Shown here: piece by piece, positions 44,401 through 52,857 of the stretch
Layout: each line of letters begins with the position of its first letter
Numbering within the stretch: the first letter of the stretch is position 1
Origin: Cytophagales bacterium
Lineage (GTDB): Bacteria > Bacteroidota > Bacteroidia > Cytophagales > Cyclobacteriaceae
Direction: 5' to 3'
Assembly: GCA_025359125.1 (NCBI GenBank)
Contig: JANYHI010000055.1
Span: 1-64,000, forward strand
DNA length: 64,000 nucleotides
Notes under the pieces: model-generated
The model's database searches: none
What the model was told of the DNA's origin: nothing
Seen by the model: only the letters and a program-made list of their open reading frames with translations
Made by a program: the position numbers and the translations under genes

Positions 44401-47400
44401 AGTGATACTCCATCATTTACAAATATCCGTGATACCGCTCCTCCTATACCTAAAGTAGAATTAAGTGTTTGTGAATTTTGGATAACAAAATATTGGCCGT
44501 CATAGTTAAAGCTTGTTGGAATAGTACCTGTGCCCCCTACATTATCTGTCCATGAAGTAAGTTGAGTTAAATCTACTGATGCAGCTTTAGAATAGAAAGT
44601 TAAAGGAGCATTAGTTGCAAAGCTAGCTAGGCTTGAAGACTGTGCTGATTCATTGCCAGCTATATCATATGCACTTACTGTTAAGTTATAAAAAGTACCT
44701 GGCAATAAATTAGTTGTATAAAATGTATTGGAAGTAGATGAGCCTAACAGCGTAGTTCCATTATTATAAATTTTGTAACCAGCAACACCCACGTTGTCAG
44801 TTGATGAATCCCATTTAATTCCAGCATTGGTGTAGTTGCTGGAAAGCAACAAAACATTCGAAGGGGGTGTTGGGGCTTGTGTATCTGGGGCAGTGGTTGC
44901 AGGGGTCGCTGTTGCGGTTAAAGATGAGCTTCCATTCGTATTAGATATGCTTTTTAACTTGTAATTATAAGTGGTGCTTGGCAAAAGACCAGTATCAGTG
45001 AAGGGAGTTGTGGCCACCGTTCCAATAATTGAATAAGTGTTGGAACTTCCAACAGAGCGATAGATTTCGTATGAATTTGCTCCGGACGCAGCGGTCCATG
45101 TTAAATTTATAGAAGTCATTCCACCTTGTGTAGCCACTACGTTGGTAGGAGCAGTCGGTGGAGTTAGATTGGGAGCCGACCCACTGTTTAGTACTGAGTT
45201 TGGAATTGTAACCCAGCCATTAGTGTCTGGACCTATATACTCCACCGTAAGACTTTGCCCCCCAGTCTGTTCAAAGAAGATTGCAGTAATTTGTTGTGCT
45301 GTATTAGATGGAAGTGAAATGTTTCCAGATGTTACAGGTGTATTCCCGTGCAATCCGTCATTGTTTACGATCCGATAAGTAGTGAAATCTGGATTTGGAT
45401 TTAAGAAAGGTCCTTGTAAGAATAGCATGCTACCATCGTCCGAAGTTGTCTTGAATTGGTAAGTACCACCTAATGTTATATAGATGTAACCACTGAAATT
45501 GAAATTGAAGAAGTCATCTTGCAGACGAAGAGAGATGTCAAAGTTTGCGACAGTTCCTGTACGCTCTGGAGTTGTCCAGTTATTTCCTGCATCCGTTAGT
45601 GAATTAACATTAACTGCCGAGTAAGTATAGTTTAATCCAGAAAAAGTAGTACTGGCCGTTAGCTGATTGCTGGCCGCAGAAAGATTAGCTGCTAAGTCAA
45701 TGGCTTTTACAGTAATCAGGTAATTTGAATTTCCTGATAGTCCAGTTAATGTAAAAGTGGTGGCAGTGCTGTTAGTAGGCACGGTTGTCGAGCCGTAATA
45801 AATGTTATACCCGCTGATTCCTGTATTGTCGGTCGAGGCAGTCCAGCTAAGTGTAATTGAGCTTAGTGTTCTATTGGTGAATATTAGATTTTGAGGCGCA
45901 GTGGGAGGCTGTGTGTCGATCGTTGTTGTTCCTGAAATAGGAGCATAAGTGGAGACGGATGTATTATTGACTGCCCTGATTTGATAGTAATAAGTGGTTC
46001 CGGGTGTTAGCCCTGTATCTGTAAATGATGTTGCCCCCTGATTTAGAAGCTTGAAAAAATTGTACGATCCAGCTAGGCCAGTTGACGATCTAAAAATCTC
46101 AAACCCCATTTCATCGGGAGTATTGTCAGTCCAAAACAATTGAATGCTACCTGAATTTAGAACAACCAATTGAGGATTGACTGGAGCAATTAGGCTAACA
46201 GGAGTTGCCATTGTTACGTAAATTGAATTAGATTCTAAACTCGAGCAGGTATTTAATGGAATAGTTTTTAAGCTCACCCGGCCGGCCGTAGTTCGCAAAG
46301 TATAATTGGAGGTATCTTTATTATTAAGCGTAGGAAAATTGGTGTTAGTAGTATTTACGACTCCATCTACCAACCAATTCTTAGTCAGGTCTTTGGTGGT
46401 GGGACCATTAATGCGAATGATGTTACCATTATTTACATCGGGCAAATGAGAAGTACCAATTGCCGTAATGGTAGGAGTAATTGCTGGAGTTTGGCGGATT
46501 ATAACGGGTTTCGACCATTTATTCCATTGTGCCTCGCTTGGCGTTGCCGAAATTCTGCTGAACCTTGCGCGGTAGGTGCCGGGTTGAGTTACAGTTATAG
46601 TAGAAGTAGTAAAGCCAGAACCCATAATCGCTCCATCTTGTTCCCATTGATAGGCTAAGAAACCTGTACCTAGGGCAAGCTTCACTCCACTATTATCAGT
46701 TGCACAAAGAGTAGAATCACCGAACAATATTTGGATGTCTGTTTTGTTTTTCTTCAGCATCCAAGAAAAAAAATCAGGTTCATTGTAGGCTGCGCCCCAT
46801 GTTCCATGTCCTGTGGTTGGATAAATATAGTAGCGAGGGGTTCCACCAAAAGCTTTCAGCCTAGCAACCAACTGATTAGTTTCAGGCAAAGAACTCAATG
46901 GAGTGGTATCCGTTCCGCCTTGAAAAATCCAAGAAGGAATTGTCACTGTACTTGCAATATTTGCATTAAAAACAGGGGATGATCCGTAGCTAATAGTAGC
47001 AGACATGGGCAATATCCCCGCAAATAAATCAGGTCTCGTATTCAGCACTTCCCAAGCAGCAGACCCACCATTGGATAATCCATGTATATAGATACGATCT
47101 GGGTCGATATTATAATAGGCAACCAGAAGATCGATACTTTTCACTACTTGATCATATTGACCGCTACCAGACCATCCATCTTGGTTTTGTGGAATAAATA
47201 CAAACCCTGGCCAGCCCCGAGTAGGCAAAGTTGGGTCTTCTGCTTTTTTTCCGTTAGAACCAGTAGAGGCATTATAGATTGCTTCCAAATGGACTTGGCC
47301 TCCATGAGTTAAATTCAAATCATTGTTTCGATATTGATTATCTGTTCCATAGCCATAGGTGAATGTTTTATTGGTGACGCTCGTGGCAGCATTATTATTT

Positions 47401-48248
47401 AATGTTACATGAGTCGCATTTGTATATGTTGTAATAGTCCCAAAATAAGTTCCTCCGCTTGAGCCAGCCCCAGGAATTTGAATGTCTTTGTTTACATCAC
47501 TTGCTGAAAAAGTGCCAGATGTTCTCGTAAGTGTATTTGTACCAGCTGATATGCTTGCACCATTTGTAATGCTCGTAATGCCGGAATTATAGAAACAACT
47601 TCCATTCCAACAGTTAGCCCTTTCACCTGCTCCATGTAAGAAAACTATTAGCGGATATTTATAATTTTCCACTTGACTATAATTTGCTGGAAAAAGTAGT
47701 CGATAGTTCATTTCAAAATTGCCATTAGAGTAGGTAGTGTAGTGCCCTTCTGTGTAAGCTGGCTTGGTGGCATCGCCCACGTGGAGAATTACTTTAGTCA
47801 CCGTTGTAGATGCAGGCGTAGAAATAGTTACTTGAGTGGACGAAGTATAGGTACTTATTGTAGCGGTTAATAAACCACCTGCTGGGCCTGCGCCAATAAT
47901 CTCAACTGTTTTGCCAGCATCAGAGCTTGCAAAAAAACTAGCACTAGTGGTAAGAGTGGTGCTACCTGAGGAAATTGAGCCACCGGTGGTTGATGAACCT
48001 GCAAGTGTTTTTCCACCATAAAATCTACTATTCCAACCCGAAATCATTGGGTGATAAGTCCATGTCCTCGGATCAATGTTATTGTTAACGCCATTGGTAG
48101 TTCTATTGCTATAGCTCCCCTGACGCAAAGACCTCTGTGTACCACTAGCTGTAGATTCGTAAATAATAGGTTGATTAGACTGACTGAGAGCTGATAGATA
48201 AGGAAGAAATCCAATAGCGATTAAGCCAAAGATTTTGACATATTTCAT
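41451..48248 (-). CDS. giant secreted esterase/adhesin with type A T9SS sorting domain
   Basis: A 2265-residue exported protein (signal MKYVKIFGLIAIGFLPYLSALSQ). An esterase domain of the PHB-depolymerase/feruloyl-esterase kind covers about residues 160-500: FLHGAGER, Ser392 in HGLSNGGSA, Asp near 446 in FQGGTDTTP, His481 in TTGHGTW. Two related modules of about 70 residues sit at about 86-157 and 224-299, the second inside the catalytic domain. Ig-like segments follow, then FN3 domains (about 688-775, 781-868), a PA14-like domain (about 872-1020), two more FN3 (about 1030-1212), strand-rich passages, and a C-terminal type A sorting domain (FPNPSESG ... SGIYIVKVKQGDKVVYQKLIVK). It is probably a surface enzyme that binds and de-esterifies a polysaccharide. 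A TATCTTTG -7 element lies upstream (48314-48321). Confidence 0.9.
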   Translation of the reverse strand: MKYVKIFGLIAIGFLPYLSALSQSNQPIIYESTASGTQRSLRQGSYSNRTTNGVNNNIDPRTWTYHPMISGWNSRFYGGKTLAGSSTTGGSISSGSTTLTTSASFFASSDAGKTVEIIGAGPAGGLLTATISTYTSSTQVTISTPASTTVTKVILHVGDATKPAYTEGHYTTYSNGNFEMNYRLLFPANYSQVENYKYPLIVFLHGAGERANCWNGSCFYNSGITSITNGASISAGTNTLTRTSGTFSASDVNKDIQIPGAGSSGGTYFGTITTYTNATHVTLNNNAATSVTNKTFTYGYGTDNQYRNNDLNLTHGGQVHLEAIYNASTGSNGKKAEDPTLPTRGWPGFVFIPQNQDGWSGSGQYDQVVKSIDLLVAYYNIDPDRIYIHGLSNGGSAAWEVLNTRPDLFAGILPMSATISYGSSPVFNANIASTVTIPSWIFQGGTDTTPLSSLPETNQLVARLKAFGGTPRYYIYPTTGHGTWGAAYNEPDFFSWMLKKNKTDIQILFGDSTLCATDNSGVKLALGTGFLAYQWEQDGAIMGSGFTTSTITVTQPGTYRARFSRISATPSEAQWNKWSKPVIIRQTPAITPTITAIGTSHLPDVNNGNIIRINGPTTKDLTKNWLVDGVVNTTNTNFPTLNNKDTSNYTLRTTAGRVSLKTIPLNTCSSLESNSIYVTMATPVSLIAPVNPQLVVLNSGSIQLFWTDNTPDEMGFEIFRSSTGLAGSYNFFKLLNQGATSFTDTGLTPGTTYYYQIRAVNNTSVSTYAPISGTTTIDTQPPTAPQNLIFTNRTLSSITLSWTASTDNTGISGYNIYYGSTTVPTNSTATTFTLTGLSGNSNYLITVKAIDLAANLSAASNQLTASTTFSGLNYTYSAVNVNSLTDAGNNWTTPERTGTVANFDISLRLQDDFFNFNFSGYIYITLGGTYQFKTTSDDGSMLFLQGPFLNPNPDFTTYRIVNNDGLHGNTPVTSGNISLPSNTAQQITAIFFEQTGGQSLTVEYIGPDTNGWVTIPNSVLNSGSAPNLTPPTAPTNVVATQGGMTSINLTWTAASGANSYEIYRSVGSSNTYSIIGTVATTPFTDTGLLPSTTYNYKLKSISNTNGSSSLTATATPATTAPDTQAPTPPSNVLLLSSNYTNAGIKWDSSTDNVGVAGYKIYNNGTTLLGSSTSNTFYTTNLLPGTFYNLTVSAYDIAGNESAQSSSLASFATNAPLTFYSKAASVDLTQLTSWTDNVGGTGTIPTSFNYDGQYFVIQNSQTLNSTLGIGGAVSRIFVNDGVSLTLNQSITGILKLNGSASLNVNYDFQPTFETISPTSTVNYNTYSSIPIATYGNLVLNGSGLKNVTSGTLEVQGDLTLTNGVGINGGSSNSTTVKIGSHLITGSSVATVSADNRVNLLFANNSSHNLTANSNLSFYKITTGSTDVITLNTSSAQTLSLGSPNGGGLDLASGSSLVIGNNTLTLTDKAAVNPTNTTGKLSINNGNIQITTTATTNANFYFDATNNKVTNFTMQETGIGIIQIRSMMEIYNGLKINSGTLAANGNVTIKSTVTASASIQQIAGGGSITGNVIVERYVDPKRVYRYISTPVASLTVANWQNNFPITGSFSGASTGTGLSSNSSMFDYNETRGIGTAGYLAYPVSANTEPIQVGKGYAAYIREGTNPITWTNTGVPNQGNINLSLTGTNSPSSTTGWNLLGNPYPSDIIWSNNGWTSSGVSNVVYVRENLVGGGIQWRTWDRQSNSGTLTNGQIPAGQAFWVQTSTTNPSLQVTEAAKTAQPASSNTNFYRTGNDAPNYLFSISINNGTYQDYAYVKLTDGGTDNYDKIRDGFKNRNSFFNLSTLSADGVDLAVNDLENSFCDKIIPINLATINSGTYILQFENLDNFSLANVKLVDSYTNTTTNITSSNPQYTITVTTDAASYQNRLSLQLTRPSIISNNIVATQKDIFCRSEESVMVEVRNSQSGVAYEALSTSNSILSSQVMGNGETIYLMVPVKDLAANQNTLRVRSSFPGCSSTLLVNTKTISISELPTVTTQSSVSACLGSPFDLTASGTGTKYQWENASSGQVLRETGGTLRISVINPINAYQVTAINASGCKGAPTIILVRADSLDLPTISMTEGILKTNAIQSLQWLLDGTPIAGANMIELQPTLSGSYSVQAKNTYCARVSAPYLVTAIEDSGNRPFILTVFPNPSESGHFTVSGNSSSLESLQVNVIDMIGRDLATLPLSIEDYTKGVQLQQKISSGIYIVKVKQGDKVVYQKLIVK
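47352..47579 (-). repeat. module B: second copy of ~70-residue beta module, inside esterase domain
   Basis: It encodes residues about 224-299 of the giant protein (SISAGTNTLTRTSGTFSASD ... GAGSSGG ... TNATHVTLNNNAATSV). It parallels module A almost position by position and interrupts the esterase between GERANCW and NDLNLTHGGQ. Confidence 0.7.
47778..47993 (-). repeat. module A: first copy of ~70-residue beta module
   Basis: It encodes residues about 86-157 (SISSGSTTLTTSASFFASSD ... GAGPAGG ... SSTQVTISTPASTTV). The motif string resembles short modules I associate with phage tail-spike and beta-helix proteins; that memory is unverified. Confidence 0.65.
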
Positions 48249-48598
48249 TAAAGCGAACTTTTAGATGTTTTGACTACCACGTGCATACATAGACAATGCC
48301 AGCAGTAACCTTGCAAAGATAATTTGTTTTAGCTGATTTTTATTACATGGACCTTACTCAAAAACCTTGCAAACGATGCAAAAGCGAAGTTTATTTTAAA
48401 TTGAGGTTAAATGCGAAGTTGCTCGTAAAATGAGCTGGTAATAGGTGGTATTTAACCTCTACCAATTGGGGAGTTTTATTCCCAGATTGAGAACCAATTA
48501 CCTGGTTTTAAAAACTATGCCCCCTTATAGCACAATCAAAGAAATTTGCTGTAGGAGAGGAATTTTAGACCTTTGGGATAATTCAAACTTAGCAATAG
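48249..48598. other. 350-bp divergent gap
   Basis: It separates the giant esterase gene (minus) from the gluconate-dehydrogenase-like pair (plus). A perfect minus-strand -7 element TATCTTTG lies at 48321-48314, about 65 bp before the esterase ATG, without a matching TTTG. Beyond that I see no gene or repeat. The 78-codon ORF at 48445-48681 overlaps the next gene out of frame and looks like chance. Confidence 0.4.
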
Positions 48599-49174
48599 AT
48601 GAAGCGAAGACAAGCCATATTGAGTATTTCAGGATTAATCGGTGGTGCGTTGCTATCGTATACTGGCTATCGGTGGTTTAGGCTAACCTCGTCTCCCGAT
48701 TTTCAATACCTGCTTTCCAACAAGAAGCTGGTCGCAACTCTCACAGATATCATTATCCCAAAAACTGATTCTCCCTCCGCTAGCGAAAGTCATGTGCATG
48801 AATTTGTTATTAAGATGATCATGGAATGTTCAGATTCAAAAACCCAAAATAATTTTCTTGATGGCTTGGCAAACGTTGAAAAAGAAAGTCAGTTAATGTT
48901 CAATAAGTCGCTGCAGGATTGTTCGATAGACGAAAAGCATGTATTGATACAACGCTTGGCTGATCAAGATAAATATTCAAGCGTATTAATAGGTAAAATT
49001 AATAAGAGGATTTTTGGTAAATCATTTTTCATGTCACTCAAAGAATATACAGTAATAGGTTACTTCACTTCTGAGCAAGGCGCCACACAAGCATTACGTT
49101 ATTCTTTGGTACCCTCAGCGTATGAAACATGTAAATCCTATCAACCAAACGAAAAGGCATGGGCTACTTTTTAA
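48599..49174 (+). CDS. gluconate 2-dehydrogenase subunit 3 family protein
   Basis: A 191-residue protein with an N-terminal MKRRQAILSISGLIGGALLSY that could be a twin-arginine-like export signal or anchor. The body (LLSNKKLVATLTDIIIPKTDSPSASES, VHEFVIKMI, FLDGLANVEKE, then the C-terminal FFMSLKEYTVIGYFTSEQGATQAL) fits PF13618. In characterised systems the small subunit escorts or anchors a GMC-type dehydrogenase. Here the GMC gene follows 78 bp downstream, so the two form a periplasmic sugar/alcohol dehydrogenase pair. No cytochrome subunit is visible. Confidence 0.86.
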   Translation: MKRRQAILSISGLIGGALLSYTGYRWFRLTSSPDFQYLLSNKKLVATLTDIIIPKTDSPSASESHVHEFVIKMIMECSDSKTQNNFLDGLANVEKESQLMFNKSLQDCSIDEKHVLIQRLADQDKYSSVLIGKINKRIFGKSFFMSLKEYTVIGYFTSEQGATQALRYSLVPSAYETCKSYQPNEKAWATF

Positions 49175-49252
49175 GATTGCCATGAATGCATCTCGCAGAT
49201 TTATGTTGACAGGAATCTTGCATCAAAATTCACCAATTAAATATTTCTCATC

Positions 49253-50953
49253 TTGAACTTAAACGTAAAGTCCAAACAAGAGCATACCTACGATGCAATA
49301 GTCGTTGGCTCGGGAATTAGTGGTGGGTGGGCTGCTAAAGAACTTACAGAACGTGGACTTAAAACACTAGTACTAGAACGTGGCCGAAATGTAGAGCACA
49401 TAAAAGATTATGAAACCGCGATGAGCAATCCATGGGATTTTGCTCTTCGTCTTCATTCCCGAGAAAAAGATTCGATTGAAGATCCGGTGCAAAGTACGGC
49501 ATACGATGAAGGTAACAAACACTTCTATGTTCGAGATCATGAACATCCCTATATTCAAGAGACACCTTTTCGCTGGATACGTGGCTATCAGGTAGGGGGA
49601 AGGTCGCTTACGTGGGGAAGGCAATGTTACAGACTAAGCGATTTAGATTTTGAAGCTAATGCAAAAGACGGCATTGCTGTAGATTGGCCCATTCGATACA
49701 AGGATATTGAGCCGTGGTATGGTTATGTCGAAAAATTTATTGGACTCAGCGGAAAAGCAGAGAACTTATCTCACTTGCCAGATGGGGACTTTCTGCCACC
49801 CATTGAAATGAATTGCTTAGAAAAATATTTTGAGGAAAGCATTCGCGAAAAATTCTCAGATCGATTAGTTACTCCTGCCCGAATTGCAAATTTAACCCAA
49901 CAACATAACGGCAGGGGACCCTGCCAATATCGTAATTTGTGTAGTAGGGGTTGCCCATTCGGTGCTTATTTCAGCAGCAATGCAGCAACATTACCGGCAG
50001 CTAATGCAACAGACAATATGACGTTACGCCCTTTTTCCATCGTGCAAGAAGTATTATATGACAAAGAAAAAAAACGTGCAATTGGCGTGAGAATAATAGA
50101 TACCATTACCAAGGAGGTAATAGAGTATTATGCTAAAATCATTTTTTTAAATGCTTCAACCATTGCAACAGCTTCTATACTGTTAAACTCAACATCAGAT
50201 GCATTCCCAATTGGTTTAGGCAATTCAAGCGGTGAAGTAGGGCATAATTTAATGGATCATTTCATCGGCACTGGTGCTGAAGGTGATTTTGATGGGTTGA
50301 AAGATCAATATTATTCTGGTCGCACGCCTGGTTCATTTTATGTGCCTCGATTTAGAAATGTAAATGAGGCTACAACCCAAAAAGAATTTTTACGCGGCTA
50401 TGGTTTTCAAGGTCGCGCTTACCGCGAAAATTGGGAAGATCAACTTTACTCCGTCCAGGGTTTTGGTGAAAAATTTAAGGAACAATTGACACAACCCGGC
50501 AACTGGAAAATTTGGATGGGGGCGTGGGCCGAGACGTTACCGTATTTTGATAATAGAATAGCATTGGATACTTCAAAAAAAGATAAGTGGGGTTTGCCTC
50601 TGGTAAAAATTCACTTCCAGTATCATGATAATGAGACTGCGATGAAAAAGGACATTCAGGCTAGCGCTGAGGAGATGTTATCAAAGGCAGGGTTTACAAA
50701 CATTCACGGCTTTAGTTACGATACTCCTGGAGGCTCGGCCGTTCATGAGATGGGCACTGCGCGTATGGGAAGAGATCCAAAAACATCTGTGATAAATGCC
50801 TTTAATCAAATGCACGATGTTCAAAATGTCTTTATCACGGATGGAAGTTGTATGACCTCTTCTGCTACCCAGAATCCCTCTCTTACTTACATGGCATTAA
50901 CAGCAAGGGCGTGTATGTTTGCTTTAGGAGAGTTGAAGAATGGAAATCTCTAA
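49253..50953 (+). CDS. GMC family oxidoreductase (gluconate dehydrogenase-like large subunit)
   Basis: A 566-residue flavoprotein. The FAD-binding start is DAIVVGSGISGGWAAKELTERG, followed by YQVGGRSLTWGRQCYRL. A cysteine-containing segment (GPCQYRNLCSRGCPFGAYFSS) lies in the middle, and the C-terminal catalytic region has AVHEMGTARMG and ATQNPSLTYMALTARA. It would oxidise a sugar, sugar acid or polyol, passing electrons to the respiratory chain. It has no signal of its own and may be co-exported with the subunit 3 protein. Translation appears to start at TTG (49253). Its stop lies 1 bp from the convergent GT2 stop. Confidence 0.9.
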   Translation: MNLNVKSKQEHTYDAIVVGSGISGGWAAKELTERGLKTLVLERGRNVEHIKDYETAMSNPWDFALRLHSREKDSIEDPVQSTAYDEGNKHFYVRDHEHPYIQETPFRWIRGYQVGGRSLTWGRQCYRLSDLDFEANAKDGIAVDWPIRYKDIEPWYGYVEKFIGLSGKAENLSHLPDGDFLPPIEMNCLEKYFEESIREKFSDRLVTPARIANLTQQHNGRGPCQYRNLCSRGCPFGAYFSSNAATLPAANATDNMTLRPFSIVQEVLYDKEKKRAIGVRIIDTITKEVIEYYAKIIFLNASTIATASILLNSTSDAFPIGLGNSSGEVGHNLMDHFIGTGAEGDFDGLKDQYYSGRTPGSFYVPRFRNVNEATTQKEFLRGYGFQGRAYRENWEDQLYSVQGFGEKFKEQLTQPGNWKIWMGAWAETLPYFDNRIALDTSKKDKWGLPLVKIHFQYHDNETAMKKDIQASAEEMLSKAGFTNIHGFSYDTPGGSAVHEMGTARMGRDPKTSVINAFNQMHDVQNVFITDGSCMTSSATQNPSLTYMALTARACMFALGELKNGNL

Positions 50954-50954
50954 T

Positions 50955-51872
50955 CTATTTACCCAGCCCTATATTCTTTTTTATTGCCTTTATATTTTCG
51001 TTGAAGTCGGCTGAACTATTAGGTGAAGTCTTAGTATCGTGGTCTGCGTGTTTACTAAAAAGCGAGCCTAGATTTGCAAACGCCATCGCGACTCTATTTT
51101 TAAATGCATTCGAAAGAGAGCCATCCATACTAATCGTTCGTGTTCCAGTCCAAACTCTCGATCGGTTAGACATCACACTTTTTATTTTTCCATACTTCAT
51201 CAAATCAAACGCAAGTCGGCCATCTTCTCCCCGAATATGACTGTCTACATATCCGATTTTTAGAGCATATTCCTTTACGTAGCCCATCGTCATTCCATAG
51301 GCATTTAAAAAAGGGCGTTTAAAAGCTTTGACAAAGACCAATAGATCACTGAATGTTTCGTATAGAGTAAGTTTCCATCGCGGAGTAATCTCATCGCTGA
51401 TAAAAGAATAACGTCCGTACACACCGGATATTCCTGGTTTGGATAATTGGTTCAGCATTTCATTCACCCATTGGGGCGGGTAGAGTGTATCGGCATCCCC
51501 CGTAAGGATGTATTTTCCTTTTGCATGTTCCATACCAAGTTGCCTAGATATTCCACAACCTTGTATCTTTTGAAATACATAGCGCACGTTTAACTTTTTT
51601 AGTTGTTCCGCGGTTTTGTCTGAAGAATTATTGTCAACAAAAATAATTTCAAAAGGATACTTCGTTTCACATTTTGATAAGGAGTCAATACACCGAATTA
51701 CATTTCCCTGTTCATTGTAAGCGATAAAGACGAGAGACACTATTGGTTCATTAGATTGAATACGGTCTAACCGCTGATTGATCTCCTCAAAAAGTTCTTG
51801 TGGAAATTCATCCTCTTTATTTTTATTTAGTAACTGAAGATTAATCCACGAGGGGTTTTTAAGACGCAACAT
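50955..51872 (-). CDS. family 2 glycosyltransferase
   Basis: A GT2 enzyme with the GT-A fold: SLVFIAYNEQGNVIRCIDSL, VDNNSSDKTAEQL, and the metal-binding GDADTLYPPQW. The ORF track begins at 51983, overlapping the PorP/SprF gene by 62 bp; the internal ATG at 51872 (MLRLKNPSW) removes the overlap and keeps the whole catalytic domain, giving 305 residues. Acceptor and sugar are unknown. It lies directly downstream of the PorP/SprF and type B adhesin genes and could glycosylate a secreted protein, or simply belong to the wider glycan region. Confidence 0.82.
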   Translation of the reverse strand: MLRLKNPSWINLQLLNKNKEDEFPQELFEEINQRLDRIQSNEPIVSLVFIAYNEQGNVIRCIDSLSKCETKYPFEIIFVDNNSSDKTAEQLKKLNVRYVFQKIQGCGISRQLGMEHAKGKYILTGDADTLYPPQWVNEMLNQLSKPGISGVYGRYSFISDEITPRWKLTLYETFSDLLVFVKAFKRPFLNAYGMTMGYVKEYALKIGYVDSHIRGEDGRLAFDLMKYGKIKSVMSNRSRVWTGTRTISMDGSLSNAFKNRVAMAFANLGSLFSKHADHDTKTSPNSSADFNENIKAIKKNIGLGK

Positions 51873-51921
51873 TGTGCAATTTTTGCAAAGTTTGAATAAA
51901 CTAATTGGTTTACCAAATGAT

Positions 51922-52857
51922 TCAATACTTCCTTTTGAGACCTGCCGGTAATGCTTTGGGTTTGATGGATTTTTTTTTCGCAATTTTTTCTTTTCTTAAT
52001 AAAAGGGTCAACCTAAACTCATGCGTATTGAAATTGAATTGCGACACATCATTTGTTGGGAATTCGTATGAATACCCAAACTGAAATACCTTATTAACCT
52101 GAAATCCAGCATGGGCATCAGCTCCAAAATTTTGTCGATATAAACCACCGAACCACACTGTTTCCTTTACGTAAAATGTTCCGTAAACCTCCCATTGCGA
52201 TGTGGTCTGATTTGTTTTGAACAATAAAATAGGCTCGAAGCTGAGTGATGATCCTAAATTGAATTTGACGCGAATGCTCGATATACTAGCATTAAATGGG
52301 TTGATATTAATTGTTTGTAAACTTTGAACATCTACTAACATTCGATCAAAAAACTGTGGCAGCGAAAAGCCGATCACCAGATTTTTGTGTTGAAAGTTAA
52401 ATCCAGCTTGACCTTCAAAATAATAGCTATTGTTAAGGATGCGTGCAATGACCGGGTCGTTCATGTCTACTTGGTTCATATCCAATGTATTTCTGCCAAC
52501 GCCTGCCGCAATTCCGAAAGCGAGGCTTGTGTTGGTTGAAAAAGGTACTTTATAACTAAAAGCTATTTGAGCTGATGAAGTAGTAATTAATCCGCGAGTA
52601 GTATTGTGAATGGACATACCAAATCCCAATCTGTTAAGCGAGGTAGTCAAAGTAAGATTCGTGAATTTTGGAGCACCCTCTAAACCCGTCCACTGTTGAC
52701 GATACAGTATCGTCAGCTCAGATTGTTTTTTTGATCCTGCAAATGAAGGATTATAAAAAAAAGGGTTATTGTAAAAGTTATTGTAAAGAGGAACATCCTG
52801 AGCGATGCATATGAACCTCAAAAAAATAAACGGAACGATGAAAATAATTTTCTTCAT
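51922..52857 (-). CDS. PorP/SprF family T9SS outer-membrane protein
   Basis: A 311-residue outer-membrane protein (signal MKKIIFIVPFIFLRFICIAQ). The N-terminal YNNPFFYNPSFAGSKKQSELTILYRQQWTGLEGAPK is the PorP/SprF signature, and the rest is beta-barrel-like, ending in a basic tail (KKKSIKPKALPAGLKRKY). In Flavobacterium SprF-like proteins help deliver partner proteins with type B C-terminal domains. Its start overlaps the end of such a partner (52854-56477) by 4 bp, which is strong evidence that the two work together. Confidence 0.92.
   Translation of the reverse strand: MKKIIFIVPFIFLRFICIAQDVPLYNNFYNNPFFYNPSFAGSKKQSELTILYRQQWTGLEGAPKFTNLTLTTSLNRLGFGMSIHNTTRGLITTSSAQIAFSYKVPFSTNTSLAFGIAAGVGRNTLDMNQVDMNDPVIARILNNSYYFEGQAGFNFQHKNLVIGFSLPQFFDRMLVDVQSLQTININPFNASISSIRVKFNLGSSLSFEPILLFKTNQTTSQWEVYGTFYVKETVWFGGLYRQNFGADAHAGFQVNKVFQFGYSYEFPTNDVSQFNFNTHEFRLTLLLRKEKIAKKKSIKPKALPAGLKRKY

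Noticed and set aside
48445-48681. 78-residue plus-strand ORF
   Set aside because: It runs out of frame into the gluconate dehydrogenase subunit 3 gene and has no recognisable features.
50848-51240. 130-residue plus-strand ORF
   Set aside because: It is a shadow spanning the GMC 3' end and the antisense of the GT2 gene.
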